A DNA stretch of 64,000 bases from an uncultured Blautia sp. (GTDB lineage Bacteria; Bacillota; Clostridia; Lachnospirales; Lachnospiraceae): assembly GCF_947654165.1 (NCBI RefSeq), contig NZ_CANTKB010000002.1, forward strand, positions 1 to 64,000, given 5' to 3'. The notes under the pieces were generated by a model, which worked only from the letters and a program-made list of their open reading frames with translations, was not told the DNA's origin and made no database searches. Positions 52,668-60,662 of the stretch are shown here, piece after piece (positions within the stretch are counted from its first letter, which is position 1; every line of letters begins with the position of its first letter). The translations under genes and the position numbers were made by a program.

Positions 52668-53342
52668 ATGGCTATGAAGCATATTGTAATTGATTTAGAA
52701 ATGAATGCATTGGACAAGAATTATAAAGATGAAAAGATAATCTGTGGTAGAGAAATTATCCAAATAGGTGCAGTTTTATTAGATGACCAATATCAGGAAA
52801 TCGGATATTTTAATACGCTGGTGAAACCTCAATATAATGAGCGGATTGAAAGAAAATTTGAGAAATTAACAGGTATTTCGACAAAGATGGTGCAGAATGC
52901 TCCTGTTTTTGCAGAAGCAATGGAACAGTTCTTTTCCTGGTGCCACAGCATTAAAGATGAGATTCATATTTACCAATGGAGCGAATCTGACTATGAGCAG
53001 ATCACAAAAGAATTAGAATTAAAAAGAATCTATCTGAATGCAGAAGATACCGAATTATTACAAGATTTTCAGGACTTTCAGAAAGAATATGGAGAAACAC
53101 TTGGTCTATCTAAAGCAGTATCCTTGAAAGATGCAGTAATGTATGCAGGAGTAGATTTTTCAGGAAAAGAACATGATGCATTAGATGACGCGAAAAATAC
53201 AGCTACTTTATTGAGAATCGTTAGAATTCCGGAGCTCTGCAAAATGGCACTGGAAAATGTAATCGATGCATTTAATGCAAAGCCTATAGGAACATCTCTT
53301 GGCGATTTATTTCATTTTGATGAGCTGAGTATACCAGCATAA
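52668..53342 (+). CDS. DnaQ-like 3'-5' exonuclease
   Basis: A 224-residue DEDD-type exonuclease. ExoI motif VIDLEMNAL near residue 10, ExoII region around IHIYQWSESDYEQ near 105, and ExoIII motif HDALDDAKNTATLL near 170. The histidine in the last motif places it in the DEDDh class. It may degrade RNA or DNA; no polymerase domain is attached. ATG 52674 is an alternative start. A small membrane-protein gene follows after 12 bases. Confidence 0.9.
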   Translation: MAMKHIVIDLEMNALDKNYKDEKIICGREIIQIGAVLLDDQYQEIGYFNTLVKPQYNERIERKFEKLTGISTKMVQNAPVFAEAMEQFFSWCHSIKDEIHIYQWSESDYEQITKELELKRIYLNAEDTELLQDFQDFQKEYGETLGLSKAVSLKDAVMYAGVDFSGKEHDALDDAKNTATLLRIVRIPELCKMALENVIDAFNAKPIGTSLGDLFHFDELSIPA

Positions 53343-53354
53343 GGAGGAAGAAAA

Positions 53355-53570
53355 ATGTTGTCACTGTTATTTGCTATTTGCATGATATGGATATTTGGAA
53401 AATTATTATTCTTTGGAATCAAAGCCGCCTGGGGAATATCAAAGTTTCTGGTAACTGTTGTATTGTTGCCTCTGGTGCTGGTTGGGATGGTTGTAGGTGG
53501 ATTGATATACATAGCATTTCCGATATTGATTATAGTGGGAATTGTTGCACTGATTTCATCAAAAGCATAA
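53355..53570 (+). CDS. Small membrane protein (71 aa)
   Basis: A 71-residue hydrophobic protein with two or three helices and a glycine-rich centre (VLLPLVLVGMVVGGLIYIAF). AAGGAGGAA precedes the ATG. It probably shares a transcript with the exonuclease gene. The function is unknown. It resembles the small membrane proteins at 28962 and 44724 only in general layout. Confidence 0.7.
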   Translation: MLSLLFAICMIWIFGKLLFFGIKAAWGISKFLVTVVLLPLVLVGMVVGGLIYIAFPILIIVGIVALISSKA

Positions 53571-53867
53571 CCTCTAAAAATGGGAAATAGGAAAAACTTC
53601 ATGGGTAATATCAAGTATGACAAATTATAAGGAAATACACAAATTTTTATATAGGTTTTTGGGCCAACTAAATACTGAGGAATCAGAGTTATATTGATTA
53701 TTACTATGATTTTTGATGTTAAGATACTCTCTTAATTGGTGAAATATGGTGGGATATGTCACCAAGGTAGTCGTGTATTATTGTACTTTAAACATATATA
53801 ATCTAAACATCAAAACAAATAACGAACTTACAAAGAATTTTGGTAAGTATAGAAAGGAAAGAGGACG
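53571..53867. other. A/T-rich intergenic stretch, no gene seen
   Basis: Almost 300 bases without a credible ORF, RNA gene or strong hairpin. AGAAAGGAAAGAGG just before 53868 is the ribosome site of the next gene, whose promoter should be here but is not clear. Confidence 0.5.
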
Positions 53868-54149
53868 ATGAAAATATTTGATGAAGATGGTAATTATTTA
53901 GGCGAATTCATAAAAGAATCTATTGAAGAAGTAAAGGATAACGCGACAGAAACAATTAGTGATGGTTCATGGATTTTGGGATTGATTATGTTACTAATTA
54001 TATTTCCAGGCTGGACAATTCTTGGTGGTGTTATTTATATCATTGGTAAATTGATATGGTGGATTTTTAAAATTGTAATTAATACAGCTTGGTGGCTCAT
54101 TCGTCTACCATTTACATTATTCATCTATAGAGAACTTCCAGAATTCTAA
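53868..54149 (+). CDS. Small membrane protein (93 aa)
   Basis: A 93-residue protein with a charged N terminus (MKIFDEDGNYLGEFIKESIE) and two hydrophobic segments rich in tryptophan (GLIMLLIIFPGWTILGGVIY, then LIWWIFKIVINTAWWLIRL). No family is recognised. It is followed after 100 bases by the EcsC-like gene. Confidence 0.7.
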   Translation: MKIFDEDGNYLGEFIKESIEEVKDNATETISDGSWILGLIMLLIIFPGWTILGGVIYIIGKLIWWIFKIVINTAWWLIRLPFTLFIYRELPEF

Positions 54150-54249
54150 TGGCAGGGATGCCCAAAGTGATAAGAAAATAGGAACGCTTCGTAAAGAGTA
54201 CGAACATTTAAAAAATTAACTGTAATAATTTTTAAGGAGGAACTATACC

Positions 54250-55026
54250 ATGGAAAAAATCGATTTTGAAACAGTTTTAGTTGAAGCATCCAGACTTCCC
54301 TATGTAAAGATTGACCGAGAATTATTTCTCAGAAAGGAATTAAGAGGGAAATATAGTAAAGAGATAGTTGATCTTGCTATTGAATATAATCCAGCATATG
54401 CAGGCATTAAAGCGGAAGACCTTGATCAGATTGCGAAAAGTTGTATCACATCTGAAACAACAAAAGTAACAGCATTATCTGCAGCTGCAGGTATACCAGG
54501 TGGTTTCGGATTGATTGGTGCTATTCCGGCAGATCTGGCTCAGTACTTTGGTCACATTCTTAGAGCACTACAGGAATTGATATATATCTACGGGTGGAAA
54601 GAACTTGATCTTAATACGAATAATATGAGTGAAGAAACAAAAAACATACTTACATTGTTCGTAGGAATCATGTTTGGTGTCAATGGAGCAGCAACTGCAG
54701 TTAATAAAATGGCTGGTCAGATGGCAAAGCAGGTGGCAAAGAAATTACCACAAAAAGCTCTTACTAAAGGTGTCGTTTACCCTGTCGTGAAAAAAGTTGC
54801 CACAATGCTTGGGGTACATATGACAAAAGATATTTTCGCAAAAGGTGTGTCAAAGGCTATTCCAGTTTTGGGTGCTGCAATTTCCGGAGGTTTGACATAT
54901 GTAACGTACAAACCGATGGCAGAAAAATTGAAACGTTATCTGGAAACTTGTGAGATCGCAAATGTTGATTTCTATAAAGAAATGCAGAATGAAGACATTA
55001 TTGATGTCAAAGTAACGGAAGCATAA
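54250..55026 (+). CDS. EcsC-like protein
   Basis: A 258-residue protein with glycine/alanine-rich helices (ALSAAAGIPGGFGLIGAIPA, then ADLAQYFGHILRALQELIYI) resembling the EcsC family, named after a protein linked to the Ecs ABC transporter of Bacillus. Here no transporter is nearby. The C terminus is amphipathic and ends in a charged tail. A strong GGAGG precedes ATG, and a terminator follows. Confidence 0.75.
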   Translation: MEKIDFETVLVEASRLPYVKIDRELFLRKELRGKYSKEIVDLAIEYNPAYAGIKAEDLDQIAKSCITSETTKVTALSAAAGIPGGFGLIGAIPADLAQYFGHILRALQELIYIYGWKELDLNTNNMSEETKNILTLFVGIMFGVNGAATAVNKMAGQMAKQVAKKLPQKALTKGVVYPVVKKVATMLGVHMTKDIFAKGVSKAIPVLGAAISGGLTYVTYKPMAEKLKRYLETCEIANVDFYKEMQNEDIIDVKVTEA

Positions 55027-55028
55027 GA

Positions 55029-55066
55029 TAAAAGCTCTCTTTGTTAAATGGCAGGGAGAGCTTTTT
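55029..55066 (+). terminator. Terminator of the EcsC-like gene
   Basis: AAAAGCTCTC pairs with GGGAGAGCTTTTT, with a T-run. Confidence 0.85.
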
Positions 55067-55136
55067 GAATTATAAAGAAATGAAATTATAATTGAATATC
55101 ATTAATCAGTAAAATGTGAGAAGAAACAAAGTAAAA

Positions 55137-55172
55137 AAATAGCCCGTTGATATGAACGAGCTATTTTTACTT
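55137..55172. terminator. Terminator downstream of the istA-immA fusion
   Basis: AAAATAGCCCGTT pairs with AACGAGCTATTTT; on the minus strand it directly follows the chimeric ORF. Confidence 0.75.
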
Positions 55173-55934
55173 TGCTAGAAAATTACTCTGTATCTCCATC
55201 GGCATATGATAAGCCTGCCCGCGCTTCATCAGGCTGTAGAGTTTAAAGCTCATGAGTTCCGGACTGGCATCCAGACTGCTACAGAAACTGAAGTAATTCA
55301 GGTCTTCATTTTTTGACATTTCAGCCACATCGTCATCTTCAAGGAGAAGATCGGCAGCAAACAGATTGGCTTCATATTCTGTGGAATCCATCATATTGTA
55401 GAGCACGTCATATGCATACTGGCTGTAAGTCATTACACCAACAAATATGTAGCCTTTGATGATTTCGCCGGTATCCGGATCAATGATTGTTGCAGGATCA
55501 CCTGCCCAATCAACTTCAACCTGTTCACCGGGTTTACGGTTGATATGCATGGTAGCACGATGCTTCTGCTCATCCTGTTGGATGTGATAGCAGAATTGTG
55601 AATACATGAGTGGTTCATCGCCATTGGCACGGCAATCCTCCATGTATTCCGTCCAGAGGAGCTTTTTACTGACTCCATTGCGGAGCAGCTCCTTACGGAT
55701 GTAAGCATAATCCGGTATCCGCTTGTTGGCAGATACCTTGCTCTCTTTCGAGAACATGAGCTTTTGAAGCTCTGTGTCGGTCATTGATTCATCAAGAGGC
55801 CAAGAGATATTTAATTCTCTGGCACGTTTTTGAACTTTGACGACAGTTTTTTGTGAAACACCACAACTTGCCATGATGTTACGTTGTGAGAATCCTAATC
55901 CGGTAAGCCGGATGATTTCTCGATATTTGGTCAT
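55167..55934 (-). pseudogene. Chimeric ORF: IS21-family IstA N terminus fused to an ImmA/IrrE C terminus
   Basis: Residues 1 to ~173 match an IS21-family transposase: HTH (GFSQRNIMASCGVSQKTVVK), then KPGEQVEVDWAGDPA with the first catalytic aspartate. From about residue 176 the sequence becomes the tail of an ImmA/IrrE peptidase (DSTEYEANLFAADLLLEDDD, then SPELMSFKLYSLMKRGQAY), like that of the intact gene at 33743. The other IstA catalytic residues, istB and the HELGH zinc motif are all missing. The join, near base 55410, keeps the frame open over 255 codons. It is most likely a deletion product. Confidence 0.85.
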
Positions 55935-56001
55935 AATCGTGACCTCCTAATGAATTTACACTAAAAGTGCATAACATCATTATAAGGTTTTAGGAAAAAT
56001 G

Positions 56002-56056
56002 TGATTTCCTTTTTACAGGAATCGTGATTTCCTAAAAAGCGGAATATTGATTTCCA
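56002..56056 (-). mobile_element. Terminal repeats of the broken IS21-family element
   Basis: On the minus strand GGAAATCA recurs exactly every 23 bases (plus-strand TGATTTCC at 56002, 56025 and 56048). Multiple terminal repeats of this kind mark IS21-family ends. The outer end is TGG at 56056, where the lipoprotein fragment starts. The remaining IS part spans about 55410-56056. Confidence 0.75.
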
Positions 56057-56466
56057 TACGCCGGACAGGTGATGGATTTCACCCCGGATTATTCAAGGAT
56101 CAGGGCGGAACATCCAGTTCATTTGGAAATTCACAAGGAGTGGACTACAATGTTGATTCGACCCCATTAAGAGGAATGGCTAGTGCTACCATAGCATCTA
56201 CAAATGGTATGTTTAATAAGAATGTTATTCAAAAAAATCTATGCCAGGAATGTTTGGATAAGGTTACAGACACGTTGGAAGGATATTTTGAAAAAGGGAA
56301 AGAAGAATATCTGCCATTCTGTCTGGTAGATTTTGATACTTTAGATATTTATCCAATGCAGAAAATGAATATTGCATATTCTGTAAGAGACTATTGGATT
56401 GAAATAGAACATAAGGATTACGAAATGGAAGTGAACGCATATTATCTTCCAGAAAGAAATTTTTAA
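56057..56466 (+). pseudogene. 5'-truncated relative of the CxxC lipoprotein
   Basis: An open frame of about 136 codons starts at the IS end without a signal peptide or ribosome site. Its C-terminal half (LCQECLDKVTDTLEGYFEKG, then CLVDFDTLDIYPMQKMN and AYSVRDYWIEIEH) parallels the lipoprotein at 46088 (LCQDCLNKV, then YSIREYMVRYDY). Insertion of the IS removed the 5' part. An internal ATG at 56176 could still start a short product. Confidence 0.7.
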
Positions 56467-56474
56467 AGAGATGA

Positions 56475-56536
56475 TTAACAATAGAAGACTGGTCAATGCT
56501 TGAGGCTTGCCAGTCCCGATTGTTAATCGATTTTTT
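56475..56536. terminator. Terminator between convergent genes
   Basis: AACAAT...GACTGG pairs with CCAGTC...ATTGTT, followed by CGATTTTTT. Confidence 0.75.
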
Positions 56537-56582
56537 ATGTAAATAGGTATATTTTATTAGCTAACAGACTGTTTTAATCAAC

Positions 56583-57152
56583 TTAAAATATTATTTCAAA
56601 AGCTTTCTTTAGTTCACCTTTTTCATCAAATGAACCATTGGATCTTCCCCAAGCAATGGCAATACCAACTAAAGCAGATACGTATGTTCTTACCATCATT
56701 TCGGGATCCCCTTTTTTGATTTCTCCGACAGCCTGCCCTTTTTTTACAATTTCAATCTGCAGTCGAATATTTTTTGAACTGCTTGTATTAAGGGAAGCAT
56801 TATGATAAGGGGTGAAGAAATCAAAACCATTTTGGATATCAGACATAATAATTGCATACAAAACCTGTGGTGTTAATTCTATAGTTCGATCAATAGTGAA
56901 TTCATATATTTTCCACAATTGTTCTTTTGCATTTGGTATCATCATAATTTTAATAAGCTCATCATAAAAATCTTCATAGATTAGATCATAAAATTCAAAT
57001 GTAATTTCATCTTTGTTTGGAAAATGATAATAGAATGTTCCCTTCGTGATACCTGCTTCTTTGCAAATATCAGTGACACTAGTTTTTTCATATCCTTTCT
57101 CTTTAAATAGGCGAATCGCTGCCTCAGTGATTTGTTTTCTAGTATTTTTCAT
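56583..57152 (-). CDS. TetR-family repressor
   Basis: A 189-residue TetR-type repressor: HTH in residues 5-50 (ITEAAIRLFKEKGYEKTSVT, then KEAGITKGTFYYHFPNKDEI) and a ligand-binding C-terminal domain without recognisable specificity. It is divergent from the flavin reductase gene at 57348, and AGTATAA-N6-TTATACT-type sites lie between them, so it probably represses both. AAAGGAT precedes the ATG on the minus strand. Confidence 0.92.
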   Translation of the reverse strand: MKNTRKQITEAAIRLFKEKGYEKTSVTDICKEAGITKGTFYYHFPNKDEITFEFYDLIYEDFYDELIKIMMIPNAKEQLWKIYEFTIDRTIELTPQVLYAIIMSDIQNGFDFFTPYHNASLNTSSSKNIRLQIEIVKKGQAVGEIKKGDPEMMVRTYVSALVGIAIAWGRSNGSFDEKGELKKAFEIIF

Positions 57153-57188
57153 ACCGTATCCTTTCTTTTTTATACCAAATCCCTTTTT

Positions 57189-57208
57189 AGTATAAAAACA
57201 ATTATACT
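57189..57208. promoter_or_regulatory. TetR operator 1
   Basis: AGTATAA-AAACAA-TTATACT, a perfect 7-base dyad around six bases. On the minus strand it contains TATAAT, the likely -10 box of the tetR gene. Confidence 0.7.
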
Positions 57209-57268
57209 GTTCTTTTGGAAATCAGCCAGATAATATTTAAAGGTGTAATTGGTAATCTCTGAGAGTGA

Positions 57269-57320
57269 TTGATAATTATTTTATATAATTTTAAAATTAT
57301 AGTATAGAAAAAATTATACC
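57269..57320 (+). promoter_or_regulatory. Flavin reductase promoter with TetR operator 2
   Basis: TTGATA and TAAAAT with a 17-base spacer (57269-57297), followed at the start site by AGTATAG-AAAAAA-TTATACC (57301-57320), nearly the same dyad as operator 1. Binding would block transcription. Confidence 0.72.
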
Positions 57321-57347
57321 ATAGTATAAAAAAAGGAGGAATACTGT

Positions 57348-59360
57348 ATGGGAAATTTAAATCATTTATTTGAACCTATTCAGATTGGTACTATGCAGGT
57401 TAAAAACCGCATTAAAATGGCTGCCATGGGAATTCATTATCCAGAACTTATCAATTCAGATGGAAGCTATACGGAAAGAGGTATCGAGTACTTTATTGAA
57501 CGTGCAAAAGGTGGAGTCGGATTAATCACCACAGGTGCGATGCAGGTACAGAATCAATTTGAAGCAGATGCACATGGAACTACAATTTCAAGCGCAGGAC
57601 AGGCTTACATTGATGGTATGAAACCTCTTACTAAAGGAGTTCACAAATACGGTGCTAAAATTGTTACTCAGCTTACAGCTGGTACTGGAAGACAGAATCC
57701 AGTATGGCTTGCAGATGGCGCTGACCCTATTTCTTCTAGTGACGGACTTCCAAATGTATGGAACCCTACAATCAAACATCGTGCACTGACAGCAGATGAA
57801 ATCAGAACTTACTATATTGAAGGTTTTAGAAAGGGTGCAATTGTTGCGAAGGAAGCTGGATTTGATGGTATCGAAATTCATGCTGTTCATGAAGGATACC
57901 TTTTAGATCAGTTTGCAACAAAAAGAATGAATACAAGAACAGACGAATTTGGAGGAGATGTAGAAGGACGTCTTCGATTCTGTAAAGAAATCATCGATGC
58001 TATTCATGAATCATGTGGTGAAGATTATCCAGTATTAATGCGTTATTCAGTACGAAGCATGATGAAGAACTGGAACGACGGAGCACTTCCTGGAGAAGAC
58101 TACGTTGAATTCGGCAGAGACTATGAAGAAAGTGTTGAAATTGCACAGTACCTCGAAAAAATTGGTTATGTTGCACTGGATGTTGACAACGGAACTTATG
58201 ACTCTTGGTACTGGCCACATCCACCAGTATATATGCCAGAATATCTGAACCTAGAAGATGCGGCATTTATTAAAAAGCATGTAAATATTCCAGTATTCTG
58301 TGCAGGTAAAATGATCGATCCAGAGGTTTGTGATAAAGCAATCGCAGATGGAAAAATTGACGGTGTTGCTACAGCTCGTAATCTTCTTGCTGATCCTTAT
58401 TGGGCAAAGAAAGCAGAAGAAGGTAAAAAGGATACAATCAAACCATGTATTGGCTGCCATATAGGATGTCTTGGAAGATTATTCCAAGGAAAACGTATGG
58501 GATGTGCCGTTAACCCAGAATGCTGTGCGGAAATCGATTATAAATATACATTAGCTGAAACGCCTAAGAAAGTTATTATCGTAGGTGGTGGTATTGCAGG
58601 TATGGAAGCAGCTCTTGATCTTCGTAAAAAAGGACATACTGCTGAAATCTATGAAGCAAGTGACAAACTTGGCGGTGCATTTATTGCTGCAAGCTCTATG
58701 TCATTTAAAAAAGAAGATAAAAAACTTATTTCATGGTATGTTCGCGAATGTGAAGAAGCTGGTGTTGTATTCCACATGAATACACCTGTAACACCTGAAC
58801 TTCTTGCAACATTAGTATTTGATGAAATTATCGTTGCAACAGGTGCTACGCCAAGAACATTGAGTGGTATTCCAGGTATTGAAAATGTAGAAATTATCAA
58901 TGCAACGGATGCTTTACTTGGCAAGAAAGAAATTGGTGAAAAAGTAGCTGTTATCGGCGGTGGATTAACAGGTATTGAAATGACATACGATATGGTTCTT
59001 TCTGGAAAGAAAGTAGAAGTAATTGAAATGAAAGATTCTATACTTGGTATGGAGGTTGTGTGTGCAGCAAATGGTCTAATGCTTAAGCAGGTTATCAAAT
59101 ATTATCAGATTCCTGTACATACATCAGCTTCTATTGTAAGATTCGAAGAAGGTAAAGTCGTTTACAGTGTAAATGGAGAAGAAAAATATGTGGAATGTGA
59201 TACTATTATTTCTTCTATCGGGTACATTTCAAACACAGATTTATATGATCAGATTAAAGAAATTTACGGTGATAAAGTACATCTTATTGGCGATAGTAAA
59301 CAGGTTGCAAATCTTTTAAATGCAACATGGACAGCAGCTGAACTGGCGTATACAATTTAA
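57348..59360 (+). CDS. Old Yellow Enzyme-type NAD(P)H:flavin oxidoreductase (2-enoate/dienoyl-CoA reductase class)
   Basis: A 670-residue enzyme of the class that includes 2,4-dienoyl-CoA reductase and BaiCD/BaiH. An FMN TIM barrel (residues ~1-360) has HAVHEGYLLDQF near 176-187 with the catalytic histidines and tyrosine. A [4Fe-4S] motif uses C367, C370, C374 and C386. The FAD and NAD(P)H domains show IIVGGGIAGMEAAL near 409 and VAVIGGGLTGIEM near 534. It should reduce an activated C=C bond; the substrate (enoate, bile acid, steroid or xenobiotic) cannot be told. It is controlled by the divergent TetR. Confidence 0.94.
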   Translation: MGNLNHLFEPIQIGTMQVKNRIKMAAMGIHYPELINSDGSYTERGIEYFIERAKGGVGLITTGAMQVQNQFEADAHGTTISSAGQAYIDGMKPLTKGVHKYGAKIVTQLTAGTGRQNPVWLADGADPISSSDGLPNVWNPTIKHRALTADEIRTYYIEGFRKGAIVAKEAGFDGIEIHAVHEGYLLDQFATKRMNTRTDEFGGDVEGRLRFCKEIIDAIHESCGEDYPVLMRYSVRSMMKNWNDGALPGEDYVEFGRDYEESVEIAQYLEKIGYVALDVDNGTYDSWYWPHPPVYMPEYLNLEDAAFIKKHVNIPVFCAGKMIDPEVCDKAIADGKIDGVATARNLLADPYWAKKAEEGKKDTIKPCIGCHIGCLGRLFQGKRMGCAVNPECCAEIDYKYTLAETPKKVIIVGGGIAGMEAALDLRKKGHTAEIYEASDKLGGAFIAASSMSFKKEDKKLISWYVRECEEAGVVFHMNTPVTPELLATLVFDEIIVATGATPRTLSGIPGIENVEIINATDALLGKKEIGEKVAVIGGGLTGIEMTYDMVLSGKKVEVIEMKDSILGMEVVCAANGLMLKQVIKYYQIPVHTSASIVRFEEGKVVYSVNGEEKYVECDTIISSIGYISNTDLYDQIKEIYGDKVHLIGDSKQVANLLNATWTAAELAYTI

Positions 59361-59370
59361 ATTTCTTAAT

Positions 59371-59412
59371 AAAAAACGGATCTAGCACATACAAGCTAGG
59401 TCCGTTTTTTAA
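59371..59412. terminator. Terminator of the flavin reductase gene
   Basis: AAAAAACGGATCTAGC pairs with GCTAGGTCCGTTTTTT; symmetrical, serving both sides. Confidence 0.9.
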
Positions 59413-59450
59413 CATTTTTCTAAATTTCTATTTCGCTAGGAAATTATATT

Positions 59451-59813
59451 TTATCGTGTCAGCATATCGACTGCTTCTTCTTTCGTTGAAACAAAAAACA
59501 CATCTTTTCCCTTATTACTTTCATAAATAAAATCTTTTAATGGTTTACTTGTATAGTGAGAGTAGTCACCATAAATTGCAATACGCCCCTCATAGTTAAT
59601 GTATTTCTGCAGAATTTCACCAGCTAGTCCTGTACTTAAAATAAAGAAATCCTCAACAATGTGCTTTTTATCAATAACAATATTTTTAGTACCTGCATCA
59701 TACTTTGCACTCATTAGTATATCAAGAGCCGACTGCACATCTGTAATAAGTAACTCCTCTCCGGAAACTTCTGCTACAGTAATATTATTTTTAATAATCT
59801 TCTCTAAATTCAT
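59451..59813 (-). CDS. DUF4180-domain protein
   Basis: A 120-residue protein matching DUF4180 (NITVAEVSGEELLITDVQSA, then NIVIDKKHIVEDFFILSTGL and RIAIYGDYSHYTSKPLKDFI). DUF4180 has a STAS-like alpha/beta fold of unknown role. It lies two bases downstream of the HTH gene on the same strand and forms a two-gene operon with it, a pairing common in Firmicutes. Confidence 0.88.
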   Translation of the reverse strand: MNLEKIIKNNITVAEVSGEELLITDVQSALDILMSAKYDAGTKNIVIDKKHIVEDFFILSTGLAGEILQKYINYEGRIAIYGDYSHYTSKPLKDFIYESNKGKDVFFVSTKEEAVDMLTR

Positions 59814-59815
59814 CT

Positions 59816-60256
59816 CTATTTCTCCATTTCATCACTTTTTAATACAACAGAAAGTATTCCAAATATGTCTTTCATAAATGATACACATCCCCACAAGGTA
59901 ACTCGTAGTTTATTCTCAGACTCCAAATATTGAATGTGAATTGCTGAATTACTTACTTCACCCGACCTACTATTCATCGAAGCCATTAGATACTTTTCAA
60001 TATCAAACGCTTCATTTGAATCTGTCACATTGATATCTACTACTGATGATGCCACAGTTTTATTAGACGTTTGTGGCATAATATCGCTGGTTATATTAGA
60101 ACATTCCATAAAAACCTTCAAATCCTGTTCATATATACGCCAACTCTTTCCAACTTTTTTTGCGTGTAGCTTATCCTCACGAATATATCTCTGTATAGTT
60201 TTTGGATGCATTGATAATATATTTGCAATCTCGTCTACTGTATAATATCGTCCCAT
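59816..60256 (-). CDS. Excisionase-type HTH regulator linked to DUF4180
   Basis: A 146-residue protein. The N-terminal ~50 residues are an excisionase/MerR-like HTH (YYTVDEIANILSMHPKTIQR, then GKSWRIYEQDLKVFME). The C terminus is variable. Partnered with DUF4180, it probably regulates that operon rather than excising DNA, since no integrase is near. Confidence 0.82.
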   Translation of the reverse strand: MGRYYTVDEIANILSMHPKTIQRYIREDKLHAKKVGKSWRIYEQDLKVFMECSNITSDIMPQTSNKTVASSVVDINVTDSNEAFDIEKYLMASMNSRSGEVSNSAIHIQYLESENKLRVTLWGCVSFMKDIFGILSVVLKSDEMEK

Positions 60257-60662
60257 TCCTTATTATTCCTTTTGTTTTTAATTATAAGTAATTATACGGA
60301 ATATTTTATTTTTGTCAATAGAAAACAGCCATATCATTTTTATGAATGGCTGCTACTAAACTTTTTATGTTGTATTTTCAAGTGAAAAAATTCAAATTTG
60401 CCTTTCTTTTGATTTCATATTATATACCAAAACTATGAATAATTCTATCCACCGTCTTTTTCGCCGAGAACAGTGATAAAGGCAATCTGTCACTGAATAT
60501 AACAGTAAATAAAGATTGAAAGACCGCCTACACGATGTAAGCGGTCTTTGCTTATAAGACTTTGTTTAATAAACTCTAATAAACTGCTCTCTATCACAAT
60601 CATTAAGAGGAATTAGTTGTATAATACAATTCATACTTTTGCCCACACAGATCCAATTTGTA
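60257..60662. other. Intergenic stretch with one terminator
   Basis: About 400 A/T-rich bases without a credible gene. Hairpin AAAGACCGC/GCGGTCTTT (60519-60549) is the only clear structure and probably terminates the minus-strand cluster to its right or an older transcript. The base composition rises to the right of 60.66 kb. Confidence 0.6.

Noticed and set aside
57348..59360. Assignment of the flavin reductase as bilirubin reductase (BilR) or as BaiCD
   Set aside because: The motif HAVHEGYLLDQF keeps the ordinary OYE tyrosine rather than the motif I recall for BilR, and there is no bai operon around it; only the broad class can be supported.
59816..60256. HTH protein taken as an excisionase of a third element
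   Set aside because: It is paired with DUF4180, a common operon, and there is no integrase or att-like repeat around it.
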